Counted from the stretch's first letter, positions 53,496 to 61,823 are shown. The stretch: DNA of 64,000 nucleotides from an uncultured Spirochaetaceae bacterium (GCA_944390015.1 CALXOL010000007.1:38477-102476), one strand, 5' to 3'. The notes: a model not told the origin generated them from the sequence alone. Numbers and translations are program-made.

Positions 53496-53523
53496 ATTCT
53501 ACCTTATCTAAATGAAGTGTCAA
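53496..53523 (-). promoter_or_regulatory. Promoter of the ygfK-ssnA-ygeY operon
   Basis: TTGACA (complement of 53518-53523), 16 nt, TAGAAT (complement of 53496-53501), then a leader with AGGAG before the ATG at 53473. Confidence 0.68.
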
Positions 53524-53896
53524 TCAAAATATCGCAACAAAGCGCAACATAAAAAGACGGCTAATGCCCATTATTCCACATTGATATACGTTCTACCTTA
53601 TATTGCTATTATGTCGGATAGAAGCTTTTATCTGCCAAAAACGCAAGAAGAAAACATGACAGAATACCTTATGTTTTTCCAATTATTCTCATCAGCTGAC
53701 TGCGCCCACAGCCTTCTGTGGGAGCATGTGAATAGATTTACACCATATCCGTACATCATTCTCATTTGTCACAAGATAAGTTCTTATATGATTACTTTTT
53801 CACAAGCAGTACACTTGTAAAAAATATTGATAATGAAAACATTTTCTCTTTCCACTATTAAAATTTTTGATAAGCTTATGAATGTTCGGAGGCCAC
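53524..53896. other. Gene-free stretch with a GNAT gene remnant
   Basis: About 370 bp with no convincing gene. It holds a short GNAT-like remnant at about 53757-53785 (minus strand, reading RTYLVTNEND, 28 nt matching 61246-61273 with one difference), a perfect hairpin CCCACAG/CTGTGGG at 53705-53722 without a T-run, and the leader of the ATPase gene. A 102-codon plus-strand ORF here has no signals and is not called. Confidence 0.5.
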
Positions 53897-55123
53897 ATGA
53901 GAAAACCAGTAATAGAAAGGCCATTTTATCAGGAAAAGCTGAAAAGCTATACAGGAAGCGACATTATACGTGTCATCAAGGGAGTAAGACGTTGCGGAAA
54001 GTCTTCCCTGCTACTTATCTATAAGACGTGGCTTGAGGAACAGTACGGTACGGGCAGCGTCATGTATTTGAACTTCGACGGCCCTGACTTCTTTCTGGAT
54101 AAAAGCCTTAAGACCATGAGTGAAGCGATAAAAGCATCACTGTCCAAAACCACACGTTTCCTGCTTCTTGATGAGGTGCAGCTAATGAAAGGTTGGGAAA
54201 GTGTCGTAAACGCCTATTACAGCACGGGACAATACGAGATCACAATCACAGGCTCGAATGCGAAGATGCTCTCAAGTGAACTTGCGACGATGCTGACTGG
54301 TCGATATACAGAAATCGAAATGTTCCCCCTATCCTTTTATGAATATAACCGGTTCAAATCCCAACAAGCAACCGATCAAGACAAACTGTTCGATGAATAT
54401 CTGCTATATGGAGGATTTCCAATCACAGTTCTGCTTAACGAACCGATGCAGAAGACGGACATGCTGCACTCGATTCTCGACAGCATACTTTTCAATGATG
54501 TCAGGCCGAAGATAGGCAGTGATGCGAGTAATGAGACACTTTCAAGTCTCGTAGCATTCCTCAACGATACGGTTGGCTTCCCTGTCTCAAAAAATAATCT
54601 AATGCATAGAATCAAGTCTGTCGGGTACAAGATGTACACGGATCTGATAAGCAGATATATGGATGCATTTAAATCTTCATTCCTGTATTACAATGCTCAA
54701 TTCCACACTATAAAAGGCGGCGAAAGATTCGGACAGACCGACAAGTACTATCCTGTGGATACAGGCTTAATCTATCTTACTAAAGGTAATATGAGTGAGA
54801 ACTACGGCTCTCTTCTTGAGAACGTTGTTTTTCTGGAGCTGAAAAGAAGAGGCATGAAAGTCAGCGTCGGCAAAAATAATGATAAGTCTGAGGTTGATTT
54901 CATAGCCGTCAAAGGTACTGAAAAGACATACATACAGGTATCGGCCACACTGGTGGATGAAAATACAAGAAAGCGTGAGTTCTATGCTCTGGAAAGCATA
55001 TCCGACAATTTCCCGAAGCTGATTCTATCAATGGACAGGCATGATTTTTCCCGTGATAGCATACGAAACATCTACATTCCTGATTTCTTGATGAATTTAC
55101 AGACGACTACGCAGGCATTTTAA
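53897..55123 (+). CDS. AAA ATPase with C-terminal DUF4143 domain
   Basis: 408 residues from the ATG at 53897 (CGGAGG upstream). Walker A GVRRCGKSSLL (about 28-38), Walker B FLLLDEVQL, sensor ITGSNAKML, then MFPLSFYEY, LYGGFPITVL, and the DUF4143 region: YPVDTGLIYLT, LLENVVFLELKRRG and the nuclease-like EVDFIAVKG...YIQVSA. Complete and intact, unlike the relative at 9533. Such proteins occur widely in gut anaerobes, with no settled function; defence and stress roles are suggested. It is at the edge of the accessory region. Confidence 0.85.
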   Translation: MRKPVIERPFYQEKLKSYTGSDIIRVIKGVRRCGKSSLLLIYKTWLEEQYGTGSVMYLNFDGPDFFLDKSLKTMSEAIKASLSKTTRFLLLDEVQLMKGWESVVNAYYSTGQYEITITGSNAKMLSSELATMLTGRYTEIEMFPLSFYEYNRFKSQQATDQDKLFDEYLLYGGFPITVLLNEPMQKTDMLHSILDSILFNDVRPKIGSDASNETLSSLVAFLNDTVGFPVSKNNLMHRIKSVGYKMYTDLISRYMDAFKSSFLYYNAQFHTIKGGERFGQTDKYYPVDTGLIYLTKGNMSENYGSLLENVVFLELKRRGMKVSVGKNNDKSEVDFIAVKGTEKTYIQVSATLVDENTRKREFYALESISDNFPKLILSMDRHDFSRDSIRNIYIPDFLMNLQTTTQAF

Positions 55124-55486
55124 TCAAGATAAAGCCAGAAAAACTTTTTGCTCAGTAATCATACATTCCATCGCAAAAATCGCAGCAGAAAAGAAAACTG
55201 ATTCTCAACCAAGGAAAGCTTCCTACTCAAGGCGTACACGCTCTCTGAGCATCAATGAAATCACTGGATGGAATACAGAATATGACTCATCTAAAAAAAG
55301 CATCTCTAACGATTCCAGGAAATCTCCATCGGTGATATCTTCTGCAAGATCCATATAGTTTTCAATCGAAAGATTACACCTTCATATATGAAATACTTAT
55401 GCTGAAGTTGTGAGATGCCATAAAGGATACCTCAGAAAATCACTTGAGAGCTATAAATATCTTCAATCGTGTGAACTACCTCCACC
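55124..55486. other. Gene-free stretch with degraded minus-strand gene and IS right end
   Basis: About 360 bp between the ATPase and tnpB. It contains the decayed ORF described separately (55223-55400) and, at 55471-55486, part of the IS605 right end. No intact gene seen. Confidence 0.5.
55223..55400 (-). pseudogene. Remnant of an unidentified gene
   Basis: On the minus strand a frame reading ENYMDLAEDITDGDF, then FLDESYSVFHPV, ends at a TAG (complement of 55223-55225). It is preceded by stop codons and by a better match in another frame (GISQLQHKYFIYEG), as expected of a decayed C-terminal end. The family is not recognised. Confidence 0.35.
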
Positions 55487-56785
55487 TTAAAAGGTGGAAG
55501 CTTCGCCCTTCAACGGTCCATGACAATCGAGATTGCCTTTCATGAAGGCCTTTTCAATTGCTCTTCGGATCTCAGGTGCGCTTGTTTCGGTGCGTCCCAC
55601 ACCTACATTGTTTTCATAGAACCAGATCATGTTGCGGGCAGCATGGACATCCCTGTCCATGTCATCAGCGCCACAGTCGCAATGATAAATCCTGTCACTC
55701 AGGGAAAGGCTGTTCAGCTTCCCGCAATGGGGACAGAATCTTGTGCTCGGCACTGCCTTGTTGAGAACGACGACATCATCCCTCCTCATGAGATCGCTCT
55801 TGACTCTGCCAAGGACTGAATGCTGGACATGTCCTGCAAACCATCCCTTATGCCAGTGTGTGAGCATCTCATCCTGGATGACCACTGTCCTGTTCTCTAC
55901 AAGTCCTGCAACGATCTTGTTCGCAAGGTCATCCTTGCAGTTTGTCATCTTCTGGTATTCAACCCTTATCAGATGGAGAGTACGTGCATGACGCCTTGAG
56001 CCTTTTATCTGCCGGGCAAGCTTCTTCTGAAGCCTTTTGATGCGCTCACTTTCTTGCACCGATGCATGTATCTTCTCTCCTTCCGATGTAGTGAAGTCGG
56101 TCTCAATGCCGAAATCGACACCGATGACCTTGTTGTTCTTGCGTTTTGATTCGACCTTGTCCTTGTCAATCCAGCAGGTGACAGCCATGTAGTGGCCATC
56201 AGGCCTGTTGAGAAGCTTGACATTAGCAATCTCATAATCTGGATTCTCATAGAACTGGTCCATTCCGTTCACTTTGAGCAGTCCTTTGATTCCCTGGAGC
56301 TTTATCCGGTTCATGCGTGGAATCTTGTGTGTCACGCCGAACTGTTTGAAGTCGAGGGATCTCAGCTCGCTGATGTATTTCAGGGAACCGACCTTCAAGC
56401 CTTTCTTCTTCCTTGCGGCAAGCACCCTTATGGAGTTCTTTATCTGGGCGTGTATCGTCTGTCTCAATGACTGGGGAAGATAGGCATACTCACATTCGAT
56501 GTCGTTGCCATCCTTGTCCTTGTGGACAACAGTCTTTGATTTCGTGTCATAATCAAAGATGGAGGATGACTCGCCGGAATTGAGTATGGCATTGTAGCAC
56601 CACTTGCCTTCCACGAAGAGCATCTTCAGCTCTTCCTTCTGTCCTGCAGTGAGCTTGTTCCTCTGTATCTTGCACTGGAATACACGGCACACCTGTCCCT
56701 CCCTCTTTGCATAGGTAGCCCTCATGGAATCGGCTATCCGCCTGTTCTTGTCACTCCTTCCAGTGCTTGTGTGGTCCATGACCAT
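55487..56785 (-). CDS. tnpB: TnpB RNA-guided nuclease of an IS605-family element
   Basis: 432 residues. RuvC I VIGVDFGIETDF (catalytic Asp), RuvC II TVVIQDEML with the QDE-type Glu, a zinc finger RFCPHCG...YHCDCG and RuvC III MDRDVHAARNM, all intact. TnpB cleaves DNA guided by an omega-RNA derived from its own 3' end and the right end of the element, protecting the element from loss. The stop codon lies inside the right-end hairpin, so the omega-RNA scaffold would overlap the gene's 3' end. Divergent from tnpA by 49 bp. Confidence 0.92.
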   Translation of the reverse strand: MVMDHTSTGRSDKNRRIADSMRATYAKREGQVCRVFQCKIQRNKLTAGQKEELKMLFVEGKWCYNAILNSGESSSIFDYDTKSKTVVHKDKDGNDIECEYAYLPQSLRQTIHAQIKNSIRVLAARKKKGLKVGSLKYISELRSLDFKQFGVTHKIPRMNRIKLQGIKGLLKVNGMDQFYENPDYEIANVKLLNRPDGHYMAVTCWIDKDKVESKRKNNKVIGVDFGIETDFTTSEGEKIHASVQESERIKRLQKKLARQIKGSRRHARTLHLIRVEYQKMTNCKDDLANKIVAGLVENRTVVIQDEMLTHWHKGWFAGHVQHSVLGRVKSDLMRRDDVVVLNKAVPSTRFCPHCGKLNSLSLSDRIYHCDCGADDMDRDVHAARNMIWFYENNVGVGRTETSAPEIRRAIEKAFMKGNLDCHGPLKGEASTF

Positions 56786-56834
56786 ATAGTATCATATTTG
56801 AAGACAAAACCCAATTCTTAAGCAGAAAAATACT

Positions 56835-57236
56835 ATGAGCAGGTTCAAGAGTTTCAATCATGCCAAATTCCGCATAAGCTATCACATCATCTTTTCGGTG
56901 AAGTTCAGGAGAAAGCTTCTGGAACCGATACATGATGACCTCATCGCATCATTCCACAGGGCTGAGCACATGCAGGACAAATGGCGGATTCTCCTTGTCG
57001 AGACGGACAATGACCATGTGCATTTCTTCATCTCGGCAACACCTTTCGACAGCGTCACCAGCATAGTCCATTCCCTCAAGCAGATATCCACCTACGACAT
57101 GTGGCAGCTTCATCATGACTATTTGCAGAGGTTCTTCTGGAAGGAGCATCTGCTGTGGACAAGGGGATACTTCTGCTCAAGTGTTGGCGATGTGAGTGAA
57201 GAGAAGCTCAGGCAATACATCGAGACGCAGGGATAG
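56835..57236 (+). CDS. tnpA: IS200/IS605-family TnpA Y1 HUH transposase
   Basis: 133 residues. HxH in DNDHVHFFISA, the catalytic Tyr in LRQYIETQG near the C-terminus and RGYFCSSVGDVSEE match the TnpA of IS200/IS605. It excises and inserts single-stranded DNA. Its stop is 11 bp before the GTG of the hydrolase, whose Shine-Dalgarno lies in the gap, so both are likely one transcript. Confidence 0.92.
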   Translation: MSRFKSFNHAKFRISYHIIFSVKFRRKLLEPIHDDLIASFHRAEHMQDKWRILLVETDNDHVHFFISATPFDSVTSIVHSLKQISTYDMWQLHHDYLQRFFWKEHLLWTRGYFCSSVGDVSEEKLRQYIETQG

Positions 57237-57247
57237 GAGGAAGCATC

Positions 57248-58015
57248 GTGCCTTTTTTCAGTTACGACAACAGACGGATATATTATGAGGAACATGGTAA
57301 AGGACATCCTGTGATCTTTTGTCATGGCAACACCTCCTCATCGAGGATGTTCTCTCTGCTCATGCCTCTTTATGAAAAAGATCTGCATTGCATCCTGATC
57401 GACTTCCTCGGCTGTGGCAGGTCCGACAGGACTGCATCATTTCCCTCCGACATCTGGATCGACGAGGCAAGGCAGGTTGTCTGTCTTGTCCAGCATCTGG
57501 AACTTGATGAAGTCTCTCTCATAGGCACAAGCGGCGGTGCCTGGGTGGTGATGAATGCGGCAATGATTATGAAAGGCAGAGTGTCATCCATTATCGCAGA
57601 TTCATTCGACGGCCGTACATTGAACAGCAGTTTCTCTTCAAACCTGACAAAGGAAAGAGAAAGTGCAATGAAAGATGAAGATGCAAGAGGCTTCTATGAA
57701 TGGTGTCTTGGCCCTGATTGGCAGGACATTGTCCAGAAAGATACGAAAGCTCTTATTGAGTGTGCCGATAGAGGAGATTCTTTGTTCGTGTCCCCGCCAT
57801 CTGCATTGGACTGTCCTGTTCTTCTGACGGGGTCTGTCGAGGACCTGATGTGCCGGAGCGACATGAAAGAGGAATATGGGGAGATGAAGAAGATGATGGG
57901 CAAAGCCTCGATCCATATGTTCCCACATGGAGGCCATCCTTCGATACTCAGCAATGCGGAGGAATTCGCTGTGATTGCAAGGGATTTCATCATGGAAAAT
58001 GTCCGTCTCAATTGA
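57248..58015 (+). CDS. Alpha/beta-hydrolase, passenger of the IS605 element
   Basis: 255 residues with an alpha/beta-hydrolase fold: oxyanion HGNTSSSR, LDFLGCGRSDRT, nucleophile elbow GTSGG (Ser about 95), acid GSVEDL and base His in HGGHPSIL. The triad looks intact; the substrate (small ester, acyl or lactone) is unknown. It starts at GTG with AGGAGG upstream and follows tnpA by 11 bp, and ends 17 bp before the left-end hairpin, so it lies inside the element. Confidence 0.82.
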   Translation: MPFFSYDNRRIYYEEHGKGHPVIFCHGNTSSSRMFSLLMPLYEKDLHCILIDFLGCGRSDRTASFPSDIWIDEARQVVCLVQHLELDEVSLIGTSGGAWVVMNAAMIMKGRVSSIIADSFDGRTLNSSFSSNLTKERESAMKDEDARGFYEWCLGPDWQDIVQKDTKALIECADRGDSLFVSPPSALDCPVLLTGSVEDLMCRSDMKEEYGEMKKMMGKASIHMFPHGGHPSILSNAEEFAVIARDFIMENVRLN

Positions 58016-58078
58016 TGCCGTGATTCACCTGACCACCCTGAAGGGTGGCAGCTATCTCACGGGTTGTTGTATCTGACA

Positions 58079-60019
58079 TCAATGGAAATCGGCTACAATA
58101 CCATCATCCATATATTTTGCAAAATCGTAATATATATTCTGATTCTCTTCCAGCTTATTCTTAATATGCTGGGAAAGAGCCTTATCCGTACAGTAAACAT
58201 AACAACCTTTCATTCCTCTTGACAGGAGGGTTTTATAGGTGTCCCTGATTATCTTATCTTTCTTTTCTGGATTATTCTTCAATCCGTCCAGCGACTTATC
58301 AGTCCTGGCCCTCTTTTCAGGATCGGTTATGACGTGACCATCCTCATATCTGAGGTCATCCCCGATAATAACCCCGACATAAGAGAATTCCAATCCCTGC
58401 GATGTATGAATACAACCAACCTGATCTATAGTGTCCTCATCTATCGCCCATGTATCTGTATCATTGAAATTCCAATAAGCATGGAAATCCTGGTCATCTA
58501 TCACAATATCATATCCGGATGCGTGATCGTCTTTCGATATCCAGTTCCAGCAATAGCCTGCCAGCATCCTCGCCTTGTCATCTACCCTATTCTTCATCTT
58601 TATATCATCAAACATCTTATTCAAATCATCATAGACGACAATTTCATAGTCTGATGGATTAAATGTATAATACTTCCTCTTTATCTCAAGAACATCATCA
58701 AGGAAGTTTAGATATCCGTCAGACCCATTGCATCTGAACTGTGATTCAAGCTGACTTCTGAACACCTCTGCCTCTGCAAGTTTTGCGAATTTCTTGATTT
58801 CATCTATGCTTCCGATATCCTTAGCTGTGACAATCTGATCTTCGTCTATGAAAAAAATAGAGATACGTGCGGCATTAATGATTTCCTTAATCTGATTCTC
58901 ACCTTTACCGAAAAGTCCGGACTTCGCATTCAGCCTATGCGCCTCATCAACAACCAGGACATCAAAAGAATTTTCACTACAATCTACAAAACTCCCTGAG
59001 CTCTTGAATAATTCGTTGATATAAGCTTTTCTGTATCTTTCTCTTGCAAGCTTTGCCTTATAGACATTACGCGGGGCGCTGTTCTTTGTGACATATGCTC
59101 CGTTCTTTCCATCCTTGATTGTTGCAGCAAGCAGGTTTATTGCAAGCACACTCTTTCCTGTTCCTGGACCGCCACTGATAATGAATACCTGCTTCTTGCC
59201 AGATTCGTTTCTGAGTCTCCTTATACGGGTCATGATGAATTCAAATACACTCTTCTGAGAATCAATCAACACAAATTCATTATTTTCATTGTTTTTATCC
59301 AGCATTCTTGCAAGAACATCCTGTAAGGATTTCGATGGCTTTATCCTACCATAGTCTATCCTGTACATTACATTCCCCTCGTCCGCTTTCGATACTTTTG
59401 AGACAATATAATCTCGTAATTTCGCAGAATCATAGCATGTGAAGACCGGAGCCTTATCTATTTCCTTGTATACAACGTTGTCTATTATGGGATCATCATA
59501 AAATGGAACATAATTGTGCATGAAAGCACACGGATAAAGTAATACACTATCTTTCTGAACACATTCATTATATTCCTGAAGGGTTACAGCATATGACCAT
59601 GCTTGATATGATGGATGAGGAAGATTCTTGTTCTTACCGTTTATGACAGTCTGCACAAGATGCTCATCAACAAGTGGAGTTACGGTTGACCATTGCTTGA
59701 GCTCGACTATAACGACATTCTCCGCTCCTGCTTCATCCTTACCTGCGATTATGAAATCTATCCTGCAGTTCTGAAAAGGAAGACGGTATTCTATGCATAC
59801 TGATGCGTTATCATTTATTTTATCCGTATCGATAATACCTGCGATGTGCCTCAGGGAATTCTGCCAGGCATGATATTCTCCATCATTCACCTTACCTATC
59901 CTCTTCTCAAATTCATCCTTTACGATATCTGCGATGTTTTTTCCCTCTGACTGAGGGCGAAGAGTCTTTTCAACAAATTCCTTCTTGGTTGACTTGTAGA
60001 TTATCATATACTTTCCCAT
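58079..60019 (-). CDS. PD-(D/E)XK nuclease / DUF2075 helicase fusion
   Basis: About 646 residues (ATG at 60019, or the ATG four codons later with GGGA upstream). The N-terminal domain has the nuclease signature: Asp88 in CRIDFIIAG and E-x-K in VVIVELKQW (about 106-108). A DUF2075/Schlafen-like helicase follows: Walker A SGGPGTGKSVLAI (about 283-292), Walker B VLVVDEAHRL, IFFIDEDQ, QLESQFRCNGSDGYL and the late HTSQGLEFSYVGVIIG. This architecture resembles anti-phage or DNA-processing enzymes (inference). The IS605 element is inserted right at its stop codon. Confidence 0.8.
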   Translation of the reverse strand: MGKYMIIYKSTKKEFVEKTLRPQSEGKNIADIVKDEFEKRIGKVNDGEYHAWQNSLRHIAGIIDTDKINDNASVCIEYRLPFQNCRIDFIIAGKDEAGAENVVIVELKQWSTVTPLVDEHLVQTVINGKNKNLPHPSYQAWSYAVTLQEYNECVQKDSVLLYPCAFMHNYVPFYDDPIIDNVVYKEIDKAPVFTCYDSAKLRDYIVSKVSKADEGNVMYRIDYGRIKPSKSLQDVLARMLDKNNENNEFVLIDSQKSVFEFIMTRIRRLRNESGKKQVFIISGGPGTGKSVLAINLLAATIKDGKNGAYVTKNSAPRNVYKAKLARERYRKAYINELFKSSGSFVDCSENSFDVLVVDEAHRLNAKSGLFGKGENQIKEIINAARISIFFIDEDQIVTAKDIGSIDEIKKFAKLAEAEVFRSQLESQFRCNGSDGYLNFLDDVLEIKRKYYTFNPSDYEIVVYDDLNKMFDDIKMKNRVDDKARMLAGYCWNWISKDDHASGYDIVIDDQDFHAYWNFNDTDTWAIDEDTIDQVGCIHTSQGLEFSYVGVIIGDDLRYEDGHVITDPEKRARTDKSLDGLKNNPEKKDKIIRDTYKTLLSRGMKGCYVYCTDKALSQHIKNKLEENQNIYYDFAKYMDDGIVADFH

Positions 60020-60285
60020 TCCCCATCTGTGTAAGAATACAGTTTCATATTCTATCCTAATACTAAGATTATGGCATACTAAATTCTATTTCCACCCGAT
60101 AATCCATAGTATCATAGGTTATCTGTGGTGCCATAGGATCTCAACTGACTGCTTCTGTAGGCAATGCATACGGATTTTGCACAATTGTTTATGACTGCTA
60201 TATATCTCAACAATCCCATTTATTTCAGAAGTTTCAATAACTTTTGGGGTCAAATCAGGGGCAAGCCTTATCATATATGAGAAGT

Positions 60286-60612
60286 TCAATCATCAATATT
60301 TCTGCAAACCCTCCAACATCCACTCTTTGAATTTCCTTCTCTGCTTATATAGCCGTGTTCTTTTAGCCACGAGATGTCACAATCAACAGTGCGTTTTGTA
60401 ACTGCCATAATCAATGCCAGTTCAGCAATTGAAATAGAAGCATTTGCAGATATCAGCTCCAACAGTCTTTTGCGTCTGTCATGTACATTCAAGACATGGC
60501 TCTCATTGGTATCATCAACGACATCGACGACATTTGTACTTTGCTTAATGTCATTAACGTTCCTTCCATAGAGTTGCTCAACAAGTAACATGTATTTCTC
60601 AGAAGGTTTCAA
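60286..60612 (-). pseudogene. C-terminal fragment of an AlbA_2/COG2865-type transcriptional regulator
   Basis: About 100 codons; a TTG at 60612 or an ATG at 60591 would be the start. The C-terminal HTH (RRKRLLELISANASISIAEL, KRTVDCDISWLKEHGYI, GCWRV) matches the winged-helix end of COG2865-like ATP-binding regulators, which are normally about 450-570 residues. The N-terminal ATPase-like part is missing upstream, so it is a truncated remnant or a short stand-alone HTH protein. Confidence 0.55.
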
Positions 60613-60621
60613 GACAAGGGA

Positions 60622-60843
60622 ATGGACATACCCAAATCTGAAAGAACAGCAAACCCAAGCTTATTCCTTGTTGAAAATCTCTGGAGGGCTCCTAACGAGA
60701 AAGAGATGGAAATCTGCAAAGGATACAACTGCTATGTAGGTGAAATCACAAACGGTAAGCAGTTTGCGAACCTAACGATAAAACGCAGCAGGGAAAATCT
60801 TTCAGAACTTGAATCCCGTTTCAGAAACAGGTATCTGACCTAA
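60622..60843 (+). CDS. Hypothetical protein, 73 aa
   Basis: Unrecognised. It is basic and soluble, beginning MDIPKSERTANPSLFLVENLW and ending KRSRENLSELESRFRNRYLT. The ATG has only a weak AGGGA nearby. It overlaps nothing on the same strand but may be a fragment of a lost gene. Confidence 0.35.
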   Translation: MDIPKSERTANPSLFLVENLWRAPNEKEMEICKGYNCYVGEITNGKQFANLTIKRSRENLSELESRFRNRYLT

Positions 60844-60888
60844 TGATAAAAACAGCCTCTTGGATTGATAACAAATGCAAATCCTGTT

Positions 60889-61425
60889 TTATTCCAAGAA
60901 CATGATAAGCTGGTTCAGATCTCCAGTCTTGTTGATCTTTATGAAGTCATGTCTCTCATACAGATCCACAAGGTCATCAACACAATCTATGAGGAGAAAT
61001 CGTCCTCCCACATACTGCTTTGCAGCCATGACATATTCGATTGCGAAATCAATGAAATCACGCATCATCAGATCATCATGCGAGGCATTGTCATCACGAG
61101 CAAGTTGCCCAAGAAGATAGCAGGGAACAGAATCCGCAGAGTACCTTCCAAACCCTCTCATTTTCTTCATCATTGCTTTTGAGATTCCGGGAGGAATATC
61201 GACCACAGAAAGAGCCAAGGAGAAATATCCGAGAATATCGTCATTCTCATTTGTCACAAGATAGGTTCTGGCATTGTCACTCTTCTCATAAGCGACAGCA
61301 TTGGTACGGATGAAGTTTTCAACATCCGGATTTCTCTTCACAGAAAAAGAGGATAAAGCCTGTAAAGCCCTATCCTCTCCTACGAGATCCATGAACTCAC
61401 GGAGCTCAGTACACTCCAATCTCAT
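60889..61425 (-). CDS. GNAT-family acetyltransferase, possible toxin
   Basis: 178 residues. The GNAT core is present: TYLVTNENDDILGYFSLAL, VPCYLLGQLARDD (CoA region) and RFLLIDCVDDLVDLYERHDFIKI. The start ATGA overlaps the stop of the 64-codon gene upstream by 4 bp. GNAT toxins such as TacT/AtaT acetylate aminoacyl-tRNA and are paired with a small antitoxin; size, gene order and the dyad upstream suggest the same here, though the partner is not a typical RHH. A 28-nt remnant of a paralogue is at 53757. Confidence 0.7.
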   Translation of the reverse strand: MRLECTELREFMDLVGEDRALQALSSFSVKRNPDVENFIRTNAVAYEKSDNARTYLVTNENDDILGYFSLALSVVDIPPGISKAMMKKMRGFGRYSADSVPCYLLGQLARDDNASHDDLMMRDFIDFAIEYVMAAKQYVGGRFLLIDCVDDLVDLYERHDFIKINKTGDLNQLIMFLE

Positions 61426-61616
61426 TTACCATACCTCGCCTTAAGTCTTGCAGCTTTTTCAGGCGTCATCGTAGTTGCCTCTTTGAATTTAGCCTTGGCT
61501 TCTGGAGTGCTCAGCCTCTTTACAGTAGGAGATCCGTTGTCGATAGCTTTCTCAAGGTTCTTGATGCCCCAGTCTGGGTTCACAGTAAAAGTCCTGCTGA
61601 ATGATTCTGTCGCCAT
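61422..61616 (-). CDS. Small partner of the GNAT protein, 64 aa, possible antitoxin
   Basis: Starts at the ATG at 61616 with GGAGG 6 bases upstream. The protein begins MATESFSRTFTVNPDWG and ends in KAARLKARYGK; the SFSRTFTV stretch could be the strand of a ribbon-helix-helix, followed by helices (weak inference). The next gene overlaps by 4 bp. A 16-nt imperfect inverted repeat (61633-61648 and 61658-61673) lies directly before its ribosome site. Confidence 0.6.
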   Translation of the reverse strand: MATESFSRTFTVNPDWGIKNLEKAIDNGSPTVKRLSTPEAKAKFKEATTMTPEKAARLKARYGK

Positions 61617-61632
61617 GGCAATACCTCCTATA

Positions 61633-61673
61633 TTCAAATTTATCAAGGGAAATTATTCCTTGACATATTTAAA
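61633..61673 (-). promoter_or_regulatory. Inverted repeat before the TA-like operon
   Basis: Arms of 16 nt (13 matching) separated by 9 nt, ending about 16 nt before the start codon. It is positioned for autoregulation by the small protein or the complex. A TTGATG-18-TATTAT promoter lies just upstream. Confidence 0.5.
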
Positions 61674-61767
61674 TAATACTATCAAACCACTCGACCCATC
61701 AATACAAAGAATCAACACTTATTATTCATAGATCAAACTATTTGAATGAAGGATAGCTATTTTTGTA

Positions 61768-61796
61768 TTGACGCAATACGCTTGTAGTTTTAACAT
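61768..61796 (+). promoter_or_regulatory. Promoter of the TetR gene
   Basis: TTGACG (61768-61773), 17 nt, TAACAT (61791-61796). Confidence 0.5.
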
Positions 61797-61823
61797 GCAA
61801 ATGGAGAAATATATTCAATGTTA

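Larger units (their letters stand above)
55471..58077 (-). mobile_element. IS605-family element with hydrolase passenger
   Basis: About 2.6 kb: tnpB on the minus strand, tnpA on the plus strand (divergent, as in IS605), then the alpha/beta hydrolase. Near-identical 16-nt hairpins mark the ends: CCACCTTAAAAGGTGG at 55482-55497 and CCACCCTGAAGGGTGG at 58033-58048 (13 of 16 match, same orientation). In tnpB orientation the left end follows TTGAT (complement of 58078-58082), a target used by ISDra2-type elements, and the right end closes at AGTTCAC (complement of about 55471-55477). The hairpin-to-end distances (29 and 11 nt) agree with the family layout. The boundaries are inferred. Confidence 0.7.

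Noticed and set aside
53705..53722. Hairpin CCCACAG/CTGTGGG taken as a terminator or IS end
   Set aside because: No T-run on either side, no gene ending nearby, and it does not match the IS605 end hairpins.
53512..53820. A 102-codon plus-strand ORF upstream of the DUF4143 ATPase
   Set aside because: No Shine-Dalgarno sequence, protein-like features or family resemblance; it crosses the GNAT remnant on the other strand and a hairpin.
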